64,000 nt of DNA, taken from contig SJOL01004581.1 in NCBI GenBank assembly GCA_004794785.1, positions 27,554 through 91,553 on the forward strand, read 5' to 3'. Below are positions 37,601 to 45,968 of the stretch, piece after piece; the stretch's first letter is position 1, and each line of letters starts with the position of its first letter. Both the position numbers and the translations under genes were made by a program. The notes beneath the pieces were generated by a model that worked only from the letters and a program-made list of their open reading frames with translations, did not search any database and was not told the DNA's origin. This stretch comes from Opisthorchis felineus (taxonomy: Eukaryota > Platyhelminthes > Trematoda > Opisthorchiida > Opisthorchiidae).

Positions 37601-40044
37601 CCTGAGCTGAACCGATGATGAGGTAAGTGTCCTCACTGCGTGGTTCAAGAGGCTGCATTATCAACTTCACGAAGGCTTTTTTGGACATACCAGTGAATAA
37701 GTCAACCCATCCCACTCTGTCTTAATTCAAATCCAGCGACAGTTATACGGTCTATACCGACTCAGTCCGTAGTTTATTTACAAAGAACTGAGCATTGTAT
37801 AGCCCTGATAGTTGCGCTTCAAATCATGTACAGTTCACCAAACGTTAAGACACTGAAGTTCATCCACTCAGTCACTCTCAGAGTATGGAAATTAGAGATG
37901 CTTAAGTGATCAGTAATGACCAGTTCCCCGCTCCTTTCTTAACGATTTACTTGGCCGCAACACCATGTTATCAAAAAATTCCTATTTTTTTCAATTTATT
38001 CTAGGTCGTTTCTGCGATAGATACCTTGTTTAACGTATAACAGTTTACCGCTGCACAAGTCTTTCACGAGAACAGTGTGCTTAAAGTTTGGAACATCTCC
38101 GGTGGTTTACTTGTAGAAAGGCCATATGTCCAAAACATTCCAGCTTTATAATCTGTTAATTTAACCAATCAGCATATGGTATATACTTTTAAAGTGCACC
38201 AACCTTCCCATTAGCTCCAAGTTATCCGGTCTATCCACACCGATACAGCCGAAGAACTGGAATTCTGCACTGGTCATCAGTACTCTTCGGCCCTTGGGTG
38301 CTCAAACTCCCCTGTTTTTATATAGTGGATCTCCCTGTAGCTGGAGCAAACTGCTCGTCCATGCCCCATTTTTTATAGACAGATCATCCCAATAAACTGA
38401 AGAAACTATCTTGAGTATATGAAAAAATAGGAACTGGATAGCGCTAGCCTGGGTTTAACACCATTTTATCACTTGCGACCTACTGTGGAGCTCCGTAGTG
38501 CAATGTCCTCAACTTAGAATGCAAAAGCAAGAACTGCTTTGAAGCGGTAGCTGCCTATAAATAGTGCAAAATTAATTAATTCATACGGCAGCAACTATTC
38601 ACGCAAACTAAAGGAAACAGCTGGATCAGCGTGCTTCAGCCCCCCCCCCTCCCAAAAAATGGTATGGTCGCATGGTCATCCTTTCAAACGATTTCAAGGA
38701 TCTATAGTTATTCTTCAACGTAGTCACTGTAGGATATAAGAGTTCCATGACTACTGTTCATAAGCGTCCGAAGGCCAAAAGCTCTCAATAACCGAACATC
38801 ACGTCGACTGGACGGATATGTCACGTGCTGGCTGCAGATGTCCCGGCATGCCCTGATTGGTCAGAATGTCAAAGAATCAGAATCAGGGATTATAACTCGC
38901 GCTATTCACCCCTCATGAGGATTTTAGCATGACCTTGTTGTATATTCTGTGATGGTCCTATTAATGCTGTTGTAATAATCTTCCTTTGTCCCCATAAAGG
39001 GCTGTCTCAAGCTACCCTTGCCCTTACATATACCATAGTAAGTGGGGCAGGAAGCCAAAGACTGATGTGAAGTTACACCAGCGCTTGCAGTACACAAAAA
39101 TAAGTATGCCTAACAGAAAATATACCTACTAGAGGTGAAGAAATGACTAACTTGCATTATATATATATGTGTGTATAACATGTCTTATTCTAGCTTTTAT
39201 TCCACGTCCCTTGCGCAAAATCCAACCCACTTATCTTGTCGTCTAATTTGTTTATCGATAACTTCGTTGTTGAGAATTTATTTGAACCACTTGTAATCAG
39301 TTATTTTGTTTGAATTTTCAGAAGGCTTTCCAACTTGAGAACATTCAGTCTTCTGATAAACACAAGACCCGCAGTAACGAAGACAAGTTTCGTTCATCTA
39401 GATCTCTGAAAATATTGAAAAAGATTTTCACCACCCCCGGCATAGAATCATCTGGAGATTTTGCCGAGGTTTTGACTGCGAGGAGCCTGTTCTCATTGCC
39501 AGACCTTGTCTCAGACTCAGCAGAACTGAGGTCCTGTAAATCAAAACGACATGCACGCGACAAATCCGATGCGAACCTCATAAACAAACATTCAAACAGT
39601 ACATTACATCCCGATGCACCAATCTGGCAAAAAAGGCCTAAAACTTGTCAGCTCATCAAAAAAGGTATCAGACATCTGCGTAACAAGGTCGACTTTAACA
39701 ACAACAACTCCCCTTACTTTGGAAGGTGGAGTACCGTCCGCTCTACTGACGTCGGCGATCACCATAGTGCAAGGCACTCACGAACACCGGAACGCATTAC
39801 ATCTCTTAGCATTACCCAAAGTTTGGAAGAACTTTGCCCGTCTGGATTTCCATGTACTCATCGGTATCTGCCACCTATTGCTCCTGAGTGCACACACCGA
39901 CTTCCCTGTTTGGGCAAACAAGGCAGCAAAACAGATCGGTTATTACCAAGAAACGCCTTCAATCTCGAGGGCGAACTTCGAACTGCATCTCTCACGTCTT
40001 CCATGTTTTTCGCACATCGGTCTGAAAATGGAAAGTATAGTTAA
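1165..40044 (+). CDS. AGBL5: cytosolic carboxypeptidase-like protein 5 (CCP5), 3' part, 8 exons
   Basis: The gene is the join of 1165-1694, 16448-16878, 17154-17476, 22552-22750, 25202-25578, 31840-32471, 34396-34783 and 39322-40044, giving 1200 codons and a TAA stop. Introns are 14.8, 0.3, 5.1, 2.5, 6.3, 1.9 and 4.5 kb. Seen: [16 protein letters not shown] (His 407 of this partial protein, codon at 17411), [12 protein letters not shown] (Glu 489, codon at 22732) and [11 protein letters not shown]. Known for the family: CCP5 is a cytosolic M14 metallocarboxypeptidase that removes branch-point glutamates from polyglutamylated tubulin. The His is the third zinc ligand and the Glu the general base. 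The HxxE zinc motif and the N-terminal beta domain lie upstream, outside the window. About 400 residues precede DLHGH here, much longer than the roughly 100-residue insertion I recall for vertebrate CCP5. CCP family is near certain; the CCP5 subtype is very likely from [16 protein letters not shown] and [11 protein letters not shown]. Confidence 0.93.
3815..4100 (+). mobile_element. SINE with decayed hammerhead ribozyme
   Basis: The central part matches the copy at 10659-10960: GATTCCCAGTAGGAC followed by TGAAACAGCTGT and a conserved TAGTGCTTCTTGG. This order (stem II, GAAA, a palindromic ACAGCUGU stem III, cleavage position, stem I) is that of an Sm-alpha-type hammerhead. The CUGAUGA box has decayed to a GCGGACGA-like sequence and a T is inserted before GAAA, so it should be inactive. 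A box-B-like GAGTTTGAACCTC lies upstream at about 3926. The ends form an inverted pair: GGGAAGTTTGGTGGAGATTT near 3826 against the reverse complement of AAATCTCCACCAAACTCCCC near 4040. Confidence 0.6.
10659..10960 (+). mobile_element. hammerhead-ribozyme SINE (Sm-alpha-like)
   Basis: This SINE copy includes the ribozyme described at 10738-10784. It is followed by GTCCAGGATAGACTGGCTTCACTT and a 3' body that matches the segment at 11393-11545 (TTATCTAGACTTCAAA, then TGTTTTTTACTA). The 5' part (GCTCGTAGTCGAACGGCTAAAACTA) aligns with the start of the 3815-4100 copy (GCTCGTGGTCCAAC) and is presumably the tRNA-like pol III promoter region. It lies in the first AGBL5 intron, in sense orientation. 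Confidence 0.65.
10738..10784 (+). ncRNA. type I hammerhead ribozyme, nearly intact
   Basis: The core CTGATGA is at 10745-10751 and GAAA at 10766-10769. Stem II is TCC (10753-10755) with GGA (10762-10764); its closing U-C pair is mismatched. Stem III is a three-pair hairpin, 10769-10771 with 10774-10776, with a two-base loop. The cleavage triplet is GTT at 10775-10777. Stem I pairs 10738-10742 with 10780-10784 in five continuous pairs, plus G10744-C10778. Type I hammerheads with a tiny stem III are known from schistosome Sm-alpha repeats; activity here is inference. Confidence 0.68.
10998..11390. repeat. interspersed repeat with inverted partial copy
   Basis: A + strand copy at 10998-11110 (TGAATGTGCCGCAC, then CTCATGTTTCAGTTGGTACG and GAGATATCGC) recurs at 41758-41865. 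A second partial copy at 11279-11390 has its left end in + orientation (CCCAGCTGAATCC) but its right part inverted (GCAACTGAAACATGAAGCGG). The result can fold into a hairpin. No coding potential is seen and the class is unknown. Confidence 0.55.
11393..11545 (+). repeat. SINE 3' body fragment
   Basis: GACGAAATCCCCACTGAAAC followed by TTATCTAGATTTCAAAGAAC and TGTTTTTTACTAATTCATTC matches the 3' half of the 10659-10960 SINE. The promoter and ribozyme halves are absent. Confidence 0.5.
12400..12455 (-). ncRNA. hammerhead-like motif of Penelope terminal repeat
   Basis: On the - strand the order is CTGACGA (complement of 12445-12451), one extra U, a six-pair stem II GTCACC/GGTGAT with loop TCAATT, then GAAA (complement of 12422-12425). 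These fit the hammerhead core CUGANGA-stem II-GAAA. Penelope-like elements are known to carry such ribozymes in their terminal repeats. Two features weaken the call: the extra U before stem II, and no clean stem III with a NUH cleavage triplet. The same block recurs inverted at 23731-24035. Confidence 0.5.
12768..13544. other. assembly gap (777 N)
   Basis: This is a run of N inside the Penelope-like element. Long ORFs that appear to cross it are artefacts of translating N. Confidence 0.99.
13545..14162 (-). pseudogene. Penelope-like reverse transcriptase fragment
   Basis: The - strand frame is open for about 205 codons from 14162 to the gap at 13545. In order it shows [36 protein letters not shown] (catalytic motif A), [12 protein letters not shown] (motif B) and [13 protein letters not shown] (motif C). 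These are the Penelope-type RT blocks, not LINE or LTR RT. Motif C reads YVDN, so the second catalytic aspartate is replaced by asparagine, which should abolish polymerase activity. An in-frame stop lies just upstream at 14166-14168, where homology ends. The frame is otherwise uninterrupted, which suggests a fairly recent loss. Confidence 0.85.
16448..16878 (+). CDS. AGBL5: AGBL5 exon 2 of window
   Basis: The acceptor is TTTAG ending at 16447 and the donor GTGAGT at 16879. The exon completes codon 177 with its first base and ends in phase 1 (codon 321 is split). It encodes residues 178-320, hydrophilic and charged, with [19 protein letters not shown] near the start, a Ser-rich patch ([12 protein letters not shown]) and an acidic end (GSDEEED). 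It belongs to the poorly conserved insertion between the asparagine/arginine substrate-binding region (upstream of the window) and the DLHGH motif. No catalytic motif is expected and none is seen. Confidence 0.82.
16879..17153. other. short AGBL5 intron
   Basis: The 275-nt intron runs from GTGAGT to a polypyrimidine tract and CAG. It is the only compact intron of the visible gene. Confidence 0.85.
17154..17476 (+). CDS. AGBL5: AGBL5 exon 3: third zinc ligand
   Basis: The acceptor is CTTTCCAG ending at 17153 and the donor GTTAGT at 17477. It starts with the last two bases of codon 321 and ends in phase 0. It encodes residues 322-428: the end of the insertion ([18 protein letters not shown]), then [19 protein letters not shown] and GCFLYGN. 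The histidine in DLH (codon at 17411-17413) corresponds to the third zinc ligand of M14 carboxypeptidases. The RGCFLYGN continuation is characteristic of CCP5, which is the main reason for choosing this subtype. Confidence 0.95.
19611..19802 (-). pseudogene. LINE reverse transcriptase C-terminal fragment
   Basis: The - strand frame reads [22 protein letters not shown]. This resembles the DHRCLR..ARI.W block that follows the fingers/thumb of RTE-type LINE polymerases. Only about 30 residues match, so this is a weak call. Confidence 0.35.
20318..20440 (+). mobile_element. tRNA-promoter SINE with mutated hammerhead
   Basis: A box-B-like GGGTTCAAATCCC lies at 20348-20360. Downstream, ATGATGA (20382-20388), stem II GCTC/GAGC with loop TAATGA, AAAA (20403-20406), stem III ACG-TT-CGT and triplet GTC (20412-20414) reproduce a type I hammerhead. 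The TAGTGCTTCT that follows is shared with the 3815 copy. Two core bases are changed (C3 to A, G12 to A), so cleavage is not expected. Confidence 0.62.
21195..21960 (+). pseudogene. RTE-like LINE, 3' half of reverse transcriptase
   Basis: Translated blocks in order are [14 protein letters not shown] (RT motif C), [39 protein letters not shown] and a terminal CQFLSRLSD. These are the YADD box and the downstream YLGS/KGRIY.A.VR/CETW blocks of RTE-type LINE polymerases. A TAG interrupts the frame at CET*PL (about 21606) and several frameshifts follow, so the copy is dead. Its end matches those of the copies at 1-262 and 26937-27200. It sits in sense orientation in an AGBL5 intron. Confidence 0.75.
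22552..22750 (+). CDS. AGBL5: AGBL5 exon 4: catalytic glutamate
   Basis: The acceptor is TTCCAG ending at 22551 and the donor GTAAAT at 22751. It starts in phase 0 and ends in phase 1 (Gly 495 split). It encodes residues 429-494 with [28 protein letters not shown] and [12 protein letters not shown]. The glutamate of TLEC (codon 22732-22734) is the general base of M14 enzymes. The exon is close to collinear with vertebrate CCP5 and shows no disabling change. Confidence 0.96.
22751..25201. other. AGBL5 intron of 2.5 kb
   Basis: The intron contains the Penelope terminal-repeat palindrome at 23731-24035. The 116-codon ORF at 24738-25088 has no recognisable domain or splice support. I see nothing else. 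Confidence 0.55.
23731..24035. repeat. Penelope terminal repeats head to head (palindrome)
   Basis: The left arm (23731 to about 23885) and the inverted right arm (about 23886-24035) share GATGGTCTTTGGTTTGTCC, GCAAACGTTTCATCACCAAT and GAGGTGACATCATGAGTGC, with scattered mismatches. The same block occurs at 12400-12460, next to the Penelope-like RT. Each arm carries a degraded hammerhead core: on the + strand CTGATGA at 23920-23926 followed by GAAG instead of GAAA; on the - strand CTCATGA followed by an intact GAAA. There is no coding body between the arms. Confidence 0.65.
25202..25578 (+). CDS. AGBL5: AGBL5 exon 5: end of catalytic domain
   Basis: The acceptor is TTCACCAG ending at 25201 and the donor GTACGC at 25579. 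It completes Gly 495 and ends in phase 0 at residue 620. It opens with [20 protein letters not shown], a lineage-specific loop of about 75 residues, then the conserved helix and tail [20 protein letters not shown]. Vertebrate CCP5 has a similar VGRA...LDM...NPWPR block after a Pro-rich loop, which confirms exon order. Confidence 0.93.
26937..27200 (+). mobile_element. RTE-like LINE, 3' end fragment
   Basis: The sequence is closely similar to window positions 1-262. Both encode [20 protein letters not shown] and share the tail GGAGGTGTAGGC.CCTCG followed by a pyrimidine-rich end. An upstream frameshift separates the GVKEIT part from the LETLQDM part. Confidence 0.6.
28695..28875 (-). mobile_element. 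tRNA-derived SINE
   Basis: On the - strand, a box-A-like TGGCTCGGCGG (complement of 28848-28858) and box-B-like GGTTCTAATCC (complement of 28804-28814) are followed by GCTGTATCTCAGCC and GCATGGCAGCTATGCATC. The body matches the copies at 30118 and 37125. Confidence 0.6.
30118..30300 (+). mobile_element. tRNA-derived SINE
   Basis: Box A is TGCCTCAGTGATT at 30134-30146 and box B is a perfect GGTTCGAACCC at 30178-30188. The non-tRNA body has CCTGGCAGTATCCCAGCCCT and GGCATGGCAGCTAGG. It does not close a full cloverleaf with a CCA-ready acceptor stem, so it is a SINE and not a tRNA gene. This is the best-preserved promoter of the three copies. Confidence 0.65.
31840..32471 (+). CDS. AGBL5: AGBL5 exon 6: start of C-terminal tail
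   Basis: The acceptor is TTGTTAG ending at 31839 and the donor GTGAGG at 32472. It starts in phase 0 and ends in phase 2 in codon 831. The first residues [13 protein letters not shown] correspond to the LR.W..KHVR helix after NPWPR in vertebrate CCP5. The rest (residues about 636-830) is Ser/Gln/Asn-rich and apparently disordered. An alternative upstream donor GTAATC at 32395 would end in phase 0 and run into a stop in the next exon; the 32472 donor keeps the frame, which decides the border. Confidence 0.9.
32472..34395. other. AGBL5 intron of 1.9 kb
   Basis: No repeat or gene is recognised in this intron. Confidence 0.5.
34396..34783 (+). CDS. AGBL5: AGBL5 exon 7: basic tail
   Basis: The acceptor is CTAACTAG ending at 34395 and the donor GTATGT at 34784. 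It completes codon 831 and ends in phase 0 at residue 960. It encodes [19 protein letters not shown] and a strongly basic run ([13 protein letters not shown]). A second acceptor six bases later (TAG at 34399-34401) would give the same frame minus two residues. No conserved domain is visible. The basic patch could contact the acidic tubulin tail, but that is a guess. Confidence 0.84.
35100..35230 (+). repeat. possible Penelope terminal-repeat scrap
   Basis: GAAGTGACATCACCAATGCG followed by TAGCG...GCGATG resembles the segment after the stem II block at 12435-12490. The hammerhead core is not preserved. Confidence 0.3.
37125..37290 (-). mobile_element. tRNA-derived SINE
   Basis: On the - strand a box-A-like TTGCTCAGTGG (complement of 37266-37276) and a degenerate box B (complement of 37222-37232) precede CCTGGCAGTATCTTAGTCCT and GCATGGCAGCTAGG. 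This is the same family as the 30118 copy. Confidence 0.6.
39322..40044 (+). CDS. AGBL5: AGBL5 terminal exon
   Basis: The acceptor is TTTTCAG ending at 39321. It starts in phase 0, matching the 34783 donor, and runs 240 codons (residues 961-1200) to TAA at 40042-40044. The product is Ser/Arg-rich ([20 protein letters not shown]) and ends SENGKYS. No domain is visible. A weak GTATAG at 40034 could act as a donor, so a further exon is not excluded, but all phases close with this stop. The exon also has a long overlapping frame (39614-40051) that is a shadow. Confidence 0.82.
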   Translation, partial: KAFQLENIQSSDKHKTRSNEDKFRSSRSLKILKKIFTTPGIESSGDFAEVLTARSLFSLPDLVSDSAELRSCKSKRHARDKSDANLINKHSNSTLHPDAPIWQKRPKTCQLIKKGIRHLRNKVDFNNNNSPYFGRWSTVRSTDVGDHHSARHSRTPERITSLSITQSLEELCPSGFPCTHRYLPPIAPECTHRLPCLGKQGSKTDRLLPRNAFNLEGELRTASLTSSMFFAHRSENGKYS

Positions 40045-40806
40045 TCTTTAATTTTTTCAGTGCGGTGTGCGTTGTACCTTTGGAACAATGGCGTGTTTGA
40101 TTTGTAGGTTATACTTATTAACTGAGGCTCAGAATAACTCAAAATGGAGTGTTTCTACCCTAGACCCTTGCAGCAGCCACTCCCGTGCTAACTAAAAGCC
40201 TTGTTGGATCCTGTAAGCTCAATAGGAAATTCACTAACTGATGGACGGCTCTCCGTGCCTAGTAAATAAGCTAATTTTCGCATATTTTTAAAGACGTTCT
40301 CCACTAATGGTGGGTCTGCTGATATTTCTGCTTGCCACACTTGGCAGCCTTCATTTGTAATGGAGGTGTGAACTGAAACTTCAGGCCAACAGAAGGATGG
40401 TGGACAACCTTGAATCTTCGTCCAGCCCGTTCTGCTATTACATTCCAGTTTGGAATGTGACAGCTAATCTCATCGTACGTACGTGCGTTTGACTAAAGGC
40501 GCATGGACAGACCAATAAAACAGGGGCACATCAAAATCATATGCACTGGTTATGGAAGTGTGTGAAATGTCGCATTTAAATTCCCTAAAATATAAGCTTT
40601 TGGTTAAGTCCCGGTGCTGGGTTAGATGCAAATGAAAAACAGTCACTTTTTCTCCTAAAAGTCCAGCCAAACATTGCACAGGTTCTAATGGTACGTTAAC
40701 AAACTTCTTCAAGTTCGTATGTGTGTGAACGATGAATATTTCAACCCAGATTTAGCTGTCGGCTCCAATTCACCTTGGTTTGTTATCAAGCTAGTCGTGG
40801 CTTCTC

Positions 40807-40812
40807 AATAAA
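40807..40812 (+). promoter_or_regulatory. candidate polyadenylation signal
   Basis: This is the first clear AATAAA after the AGBL5 stop codon, about 760 nt downstream. Whether it is used cannot be told from sequence alone. Confidence 0.3.
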
Positions 40813-41757
40813 ACGTTAAATTGTAAGAAGGAAGTGAGTGTCGACAAACTGAAACTATTTGAATTTGCACAATAGCTAATCTCTCTTACTGTGAAGGAAT
40901 GCAAAAATGCAGCATGACTTGGTAGCGTTCTTAAAGCAATGGTGTTATGATAACCACACGACTAAAAACGGTCTTCTATAGAATAGTTAAAATACTTTAA
41001 TTGATCTACAGGGTAAAAAACATCAGACCACTCATTAGCGGTCGATATTTGTTCCGAACTGTTGCTCCCTCCCCATAATGACCACTGTTTCCGAAAAGAC
41101 CGATTACGTTGTTCGTTACAGGTGACCGTTCTTACTCGAGTACAGTGTAGTATGCTATTCGCCAATTTGTTTTCAAAATGTCTGCACGCATAATGTACAT
41201 CGTTCAACAAACGGCAGAGTTTTTCACCTTATTCCTCTAAACCGCAATCATTTTGACGGCACACTCTAGCATCAGGCCGAAACTATCACATGAGCGGTCT
41301 AGTACAACACAATCCAGTGGAATGAATAGGACTACTGGACATACATGTCAAAAGTACTCTGATTTGACACACAGAAGTTTATGCTCGAGTGTGAAATGCC
41401 CTGAAAGGCACTTTAATTCTGTTTGACAGATGAATCTCCTGTTCACCCTCTCTTCTGCGCAAGCTTCAGCCTACACTTTTGAGGCCCAAAAACTTAAGAG
41501 TTACATTGTGTGAACACCTGGTGACCGTATTTAGGGTAAAGTTTGTTTCGTGGAGTCTCTTTGGATGTGGTGGCGATCAAAGTTCGAGGGAATCTCCTAT
41601 TCTTAATTTGGCGGCTTTGTAGTATTTGTAGATGGGCACAGTGAATGGGGGTTAAGAAAACTATCATAATTGTCAAATATCAGTTAAAAACATCTCATGA
41701 TGTTAGCGAAATACACTCTTTTGCAAACAAATTCGGCTTTGCGAGAGACTCACCTGG

Positions 41758-41865
41758 AACCCAGCTGAATCCCTCGTTTGTGATATTTCCAGGCAACTGA
41801 ATGTGCTGCACCAGGCCGCCTCATGTTTCAGTTGGTACGATATTCGAGATATCGCAATACATGCA
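41758..41865 (+). repeat. interspersed repeat, second copy
   Basis: CCCAGCTGAATCCCTCGTTT, GAATGTGCTGCACCAGGCCG and GTTTCAGTTGGTACGATATT match the repeat at 10998-11390. This copy shows the full order without inversion. Confidence 0.55.
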
Positions 41866-42477
41866 TATACGTCATGCACTACTCATATGAGTAGTACATT
41901 ACGCATAAACTCATGATGTTCCTAGAAAACAAAATGTTTACCTAAAAATGAGGAAATTTACCTTTTTGCCCATGACGGCTTTGAGCGTTGTTCTGTTAAT
42001 CTAACAGTTGTATTAGATGCGTGGTCTATAGACGCATGGCTAAATGAAGACCGCTCCATCTTCATAGAAAAAAATAAACTAATGGTTGCATTCAGAGTCA
42101 GCTAAGATGTGTGGAGTCGGCTTTGTGATGTGCGCCATAGGTGCCACTGCCTGAACTGAACATTCAAAATGTATGTTAAAGATAACACGTGGCTGAGTTT
42201 CACAAAGGAATCGCTAGGTCAAAATGCGCTGAATCTGTAACAACGATGTGTTGGAAATCATATTGTGTTTCAGCCTAATTGCTGAAGAGAGCCACTGAAT
42301 AGCCTTCTATCCAAAGTAAACCTTTAACAAAATTAGAGTGTCTGATGAAGAAAGTCGCAATAAAGAATTCAAGCCCATTGCAAGAAACGCAAGGGTTGTG
42401 TTTTTAAGGCAACGCACCGTTGTGGGTTCGGCCATCTAGTGGACCCGCCATAATTAATTGTGCATTTGTTGTTGAAT

Positions 42478-42547
42478 GAGATAATATAATATTATAACGA
42501 TATAATAATAATAATATGATAATAATAGTATAATACATAATAATATC
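42478..42547. repeat. (ATA)n-like microsatellite
   Basis: An imperfect run of ATA/TAA units with almost no G or C. Confidence 0.8.
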
Positions 42548-45500
42548 CCCCTAATAGCATGTATACTTATGCCACCTACAACCGCGATATTTGGGTTCTG
42601 AATAGTTATTATGTCTGCGTTGTCTCCCTGCAACGTAGTGAGAAACTACCTAACTTGCAATTTCCACAAATGAATATTTTCTTACTTTATGGGGTTAGTT
42701 TTGCTCGGTATGGTAATGTGAAAAATACCTTCTAGCATGCCTATCAAGCTGTGTCCATGATACTATATCAAAACTTTTAAGAAAGCAATTTTGAAACACT
42801 TTAGTGCTTTCTCGACGGACATTTTTCTCTTAGACGGGGCAGTCAGTTGATATCCTGGATATCTTTAGCGCCTGGCGTACGAAGCTTTGTTTATAAACAG
42901 GTGTATTTTAAAAGATTCTTTTGGCTTGCATCAGTCTATTAACACCTTGAATTCTGAATAGCACAGATACTTTACAGCAGTACATTGCATCACAACAATG
43001 AGCCCGCCTCTGTGCCGCCATCCGACAGGAATCGGATAAAAATCACGAGAGGATATACATGTATTCGTGAGGTGTATTATGATCACAGTTACTGAGACCT
43101 TAATAAATGTTCATTTGAGGTACGTTACTTCAGCCTTCACGCGAACCCACTGCCTCACGTCTGCGTTATAACGTGATATTTTCCAAAGTGGCACTGTGCA
43201 CGGAGCTTGGATAGGACCGGGGAAGAACGAAACTGTTACTGTTCCAGAACAGATTACAAGGACCGCTAGTGGCATTAACAGTTTGGCGTGCCCACCCTGG
43301 TCGATTAGCAAATTCAGTTGCATGACAAGGAGCATTACCATTTTAGGCTTTCCTTTTGGTTCTTATTTTGTGGTTCTGATGAGGTGTTTCCTACTGGATG
43401 AATGGTAAATGGCATCTTATTAAAGATGATGTTTTCTCTTGGGGGATCTCTGGATAGAAAGTGTTGTATCTCATTGGTTATCATGAAACAAAGATAGAAA
43501 TAACCTATGTGTCCATAAGGAACTACACGAAATTGATCAAAATAGTCATGGTGACTAATTGTCTAGTTTATACGATCTGTGTTCAGGAGCCCGTTTGGGA
43601 AAAAGACGTATATTTTTTGACAAAGGGTGAAAAGTAGACACTTAAATTCAGTCCTGTTTACTTAAATGAGACAAGCTCTCTACATTGTGGTGAGCTTCTC
43701 AAACCGAATGTTTCCGGAAATATCAAGGTACAGAATTCGGTTTGTCAGTTTTGCAGTTGCCCAGTCTTATCTTCTGTGAAATCGCTGCGGTGCAAAAGCT
43801 GATTTATGGTCTCCGTAAATAACACAAGTTTTATTGGTATTTGGCTCATAGTAATACGGTTAGCCATCCCGTCCTTATTTGCACCCGAAGGCGCCTTTAT
43901 GGCCCTCTGTTCTAACCTTAGTATTTTTATCTTCGTGTGATGTTCCGTTCGAGAAAACACTCGTGAGATTTCGTTGCCAATCAAATTCTCTGGTGCATGC
44001 TTACAGAGATCCCGTGTTGCCTCGGCAACAAACGCACAAATCAGACTGTTTGCTTTTAATCAAACCGTGGTGATCGATGTTTGATTTAGCTTTTAGGTAC
44101 CGAAAAGCCTTCATCAAGATTTTATCCTGCAGCCTTGTTAGAAATCAACAGCCATCCGCATCTCACCAGCCTGTGTTTGAAAAACAAGCAATTTGGCCAT
44201 GGATAATTGTGATCAGCTTGCGCCTAGACGGGCTACGGTGACATGTTATTGTTGTCTGTTTGTGTGGAATATAACCGATTCATCGTCTGCGTAAAACTCT
44301 TGGTGGTACTAATCATAGAGTCAGTGGGATATTAAATACGCTTGTAGTCACTCGGTTATGTATAGGCATGTCGTGAACATTATACGATTATTGCTACCGC
44401 TCCACGGAAGTTTAGAGATGATGCACTTAAGACGCATAAAATTACTTCATTCATTATGGGTGTTCGAACGGCAATACTGGTTAAGCTTGCCGTATTCCCA
44501 TTTCTATTTTTAGCACAACAACAACACATTGCTGTGGAGCAACTTCCTTAGAGAAGTAATTAGAATGCTCTGGTTCGGTTTATTTTTGCAGTACAGAAAA
44601 ACCTTAGATTTTAAACCCAAAGGATAAGTCACTCTAATAACTAAACGGTGGTGCTACGATCTTGATAGAGAGAATTGTACAAGTTGTAGAAAATATCAGT
44701 TGCATGCAGTGCTTCGCTTTGCTAAAGAAAAAGAAGTGAGAAGGTGGTTGAAGCTGATTGTAAACCTGAATACGCTTGCTGTGAGCAAAATGATAGACTC
44801 CACTCCCGGGGTCTGTCCATTCCATATTCTGCTAAAAAAGCACATTCTCTGCGTCCTTGTGAATCAATGCAAACTGAGTAATCGAATGTTAATAAAGGTT
44901 AGTCAGTCGTGTAATGGGACAATTTAGCCACAAGTTGAGTAACTGGATGTTGGTCTATTAGCCTTGGGGTTCTAAATCAGAAAGTCCCAGAACGGTTTCC
45001 GAAGCATTTTCGGTGTCAGCGAAGATAGTTCTAGTCATTGCTCTTTTTATGGGAGCTAGCACGTAAAAATGTATAATTATTTCAAGGTCAGACAACGTCC
45101 CAAATTCGAATAGGCTTTGGGCTTTCGGAAAAAGTTCAAACGGCTTTTGCGATCCTGCTTGATTGGCTTAATTGTTTCTATCTGTAAAACCTGCATTTGA
45201 ATGTAATGCCCTTGGCGAGCAGGGATGTCACTGCGCTCTAAAGTAGCATGTTGCTCCTTTTGTATACTTCTAGCTTCTTTGTCATCGCGAAGCCACTCAT
45301 GCAGACTCTTTGACCCCAACGTTTGTCTTGTTTACATTAATCCGTTTGTCGCTTCCATTGATGGAGAGCTTGGCTACTTTTTCCTTATCGACGCGAAGCA
45401 GTTTTTTAATCTCGCTCGTTTAGTACTGAAGTCAAGTTCAGATTTCCTCCACATTTTTATTCACATTGTTACCTTTCAAACCGTATTAAACTTCGTTCTC

Positions 45501-45653
45501 TAATAGTCTCATGACGTTGAAATCGACTTGATGATCGTAATTTTTTCGACCTGTAAGAAAATTCTACCTTTATTCCTGCCTTCCGAGGTAATTAGGGGTG
45601 TCACCACTATTCCAACTTGTGCGTCAAATCCAAATGTCATATTACTCATTTTC

Positions 45654-45968
45654 CTATGGTGCGGAACACGAGCGCACCGACTGACTTACTCGGGACTCCC
45701 TCTTCGCACAACCACGCGGCGGGTTGAGATGGGCTAGTGTAGGTCGGGTAATAACTTGGCAGTCAAGTATGAAAGCCATTACCAAGAAACTCAGCTGCGC
45801 TGGTGGTTGCCATTTCCATGGCTGATCGCCTCGAAGCAATACACATCGATGGTTAGAGACACTAACAAACATGACCCGTTCACGCGTCAAAGCCGTTTTT
45901 GACGCATAGCTTTCTCCTCCGAGCTTCCCAGTGAAGTATTCACTAGCAATTCTGAGTTTGTGCGTCAT
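45654..45968 (-). pseudogene. possible LINE polymerase scrap
   Basis: The - strand frame contains SVSNHRCVLLRG preceded by YASKTALTRE. This faintly resembles the CETWPLR...FDHRCLRRI block of RTE-type LINEs. Very weak. Confidence 0.25.

Larger units (their letters stand above)
34784..39321. other. AGBL5 intron of 4.5 kb
   Basis: The intron contains a Penelope-like scrap (35100-35230) and a tRNA-derived SINE (37125-37290), and a C homopolymer near 38641. I see nothing else I can name. Confidence 0.5.

Noticed and set aside
39614..40051. 145-codon ORF in another frame of the last AGBL5 exon
   Set aside because: The phase of the upstream exon and the splice acceptor select the 39322 frame; this one is a shadow.
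43111..43341. 76-codon - strand ORF with a hydrophobic start that could be a small secreted protein
   Set aside because: The N-terminus is not a convincing signal peptide, and no promoter, splice or polyadenylation context supports it.
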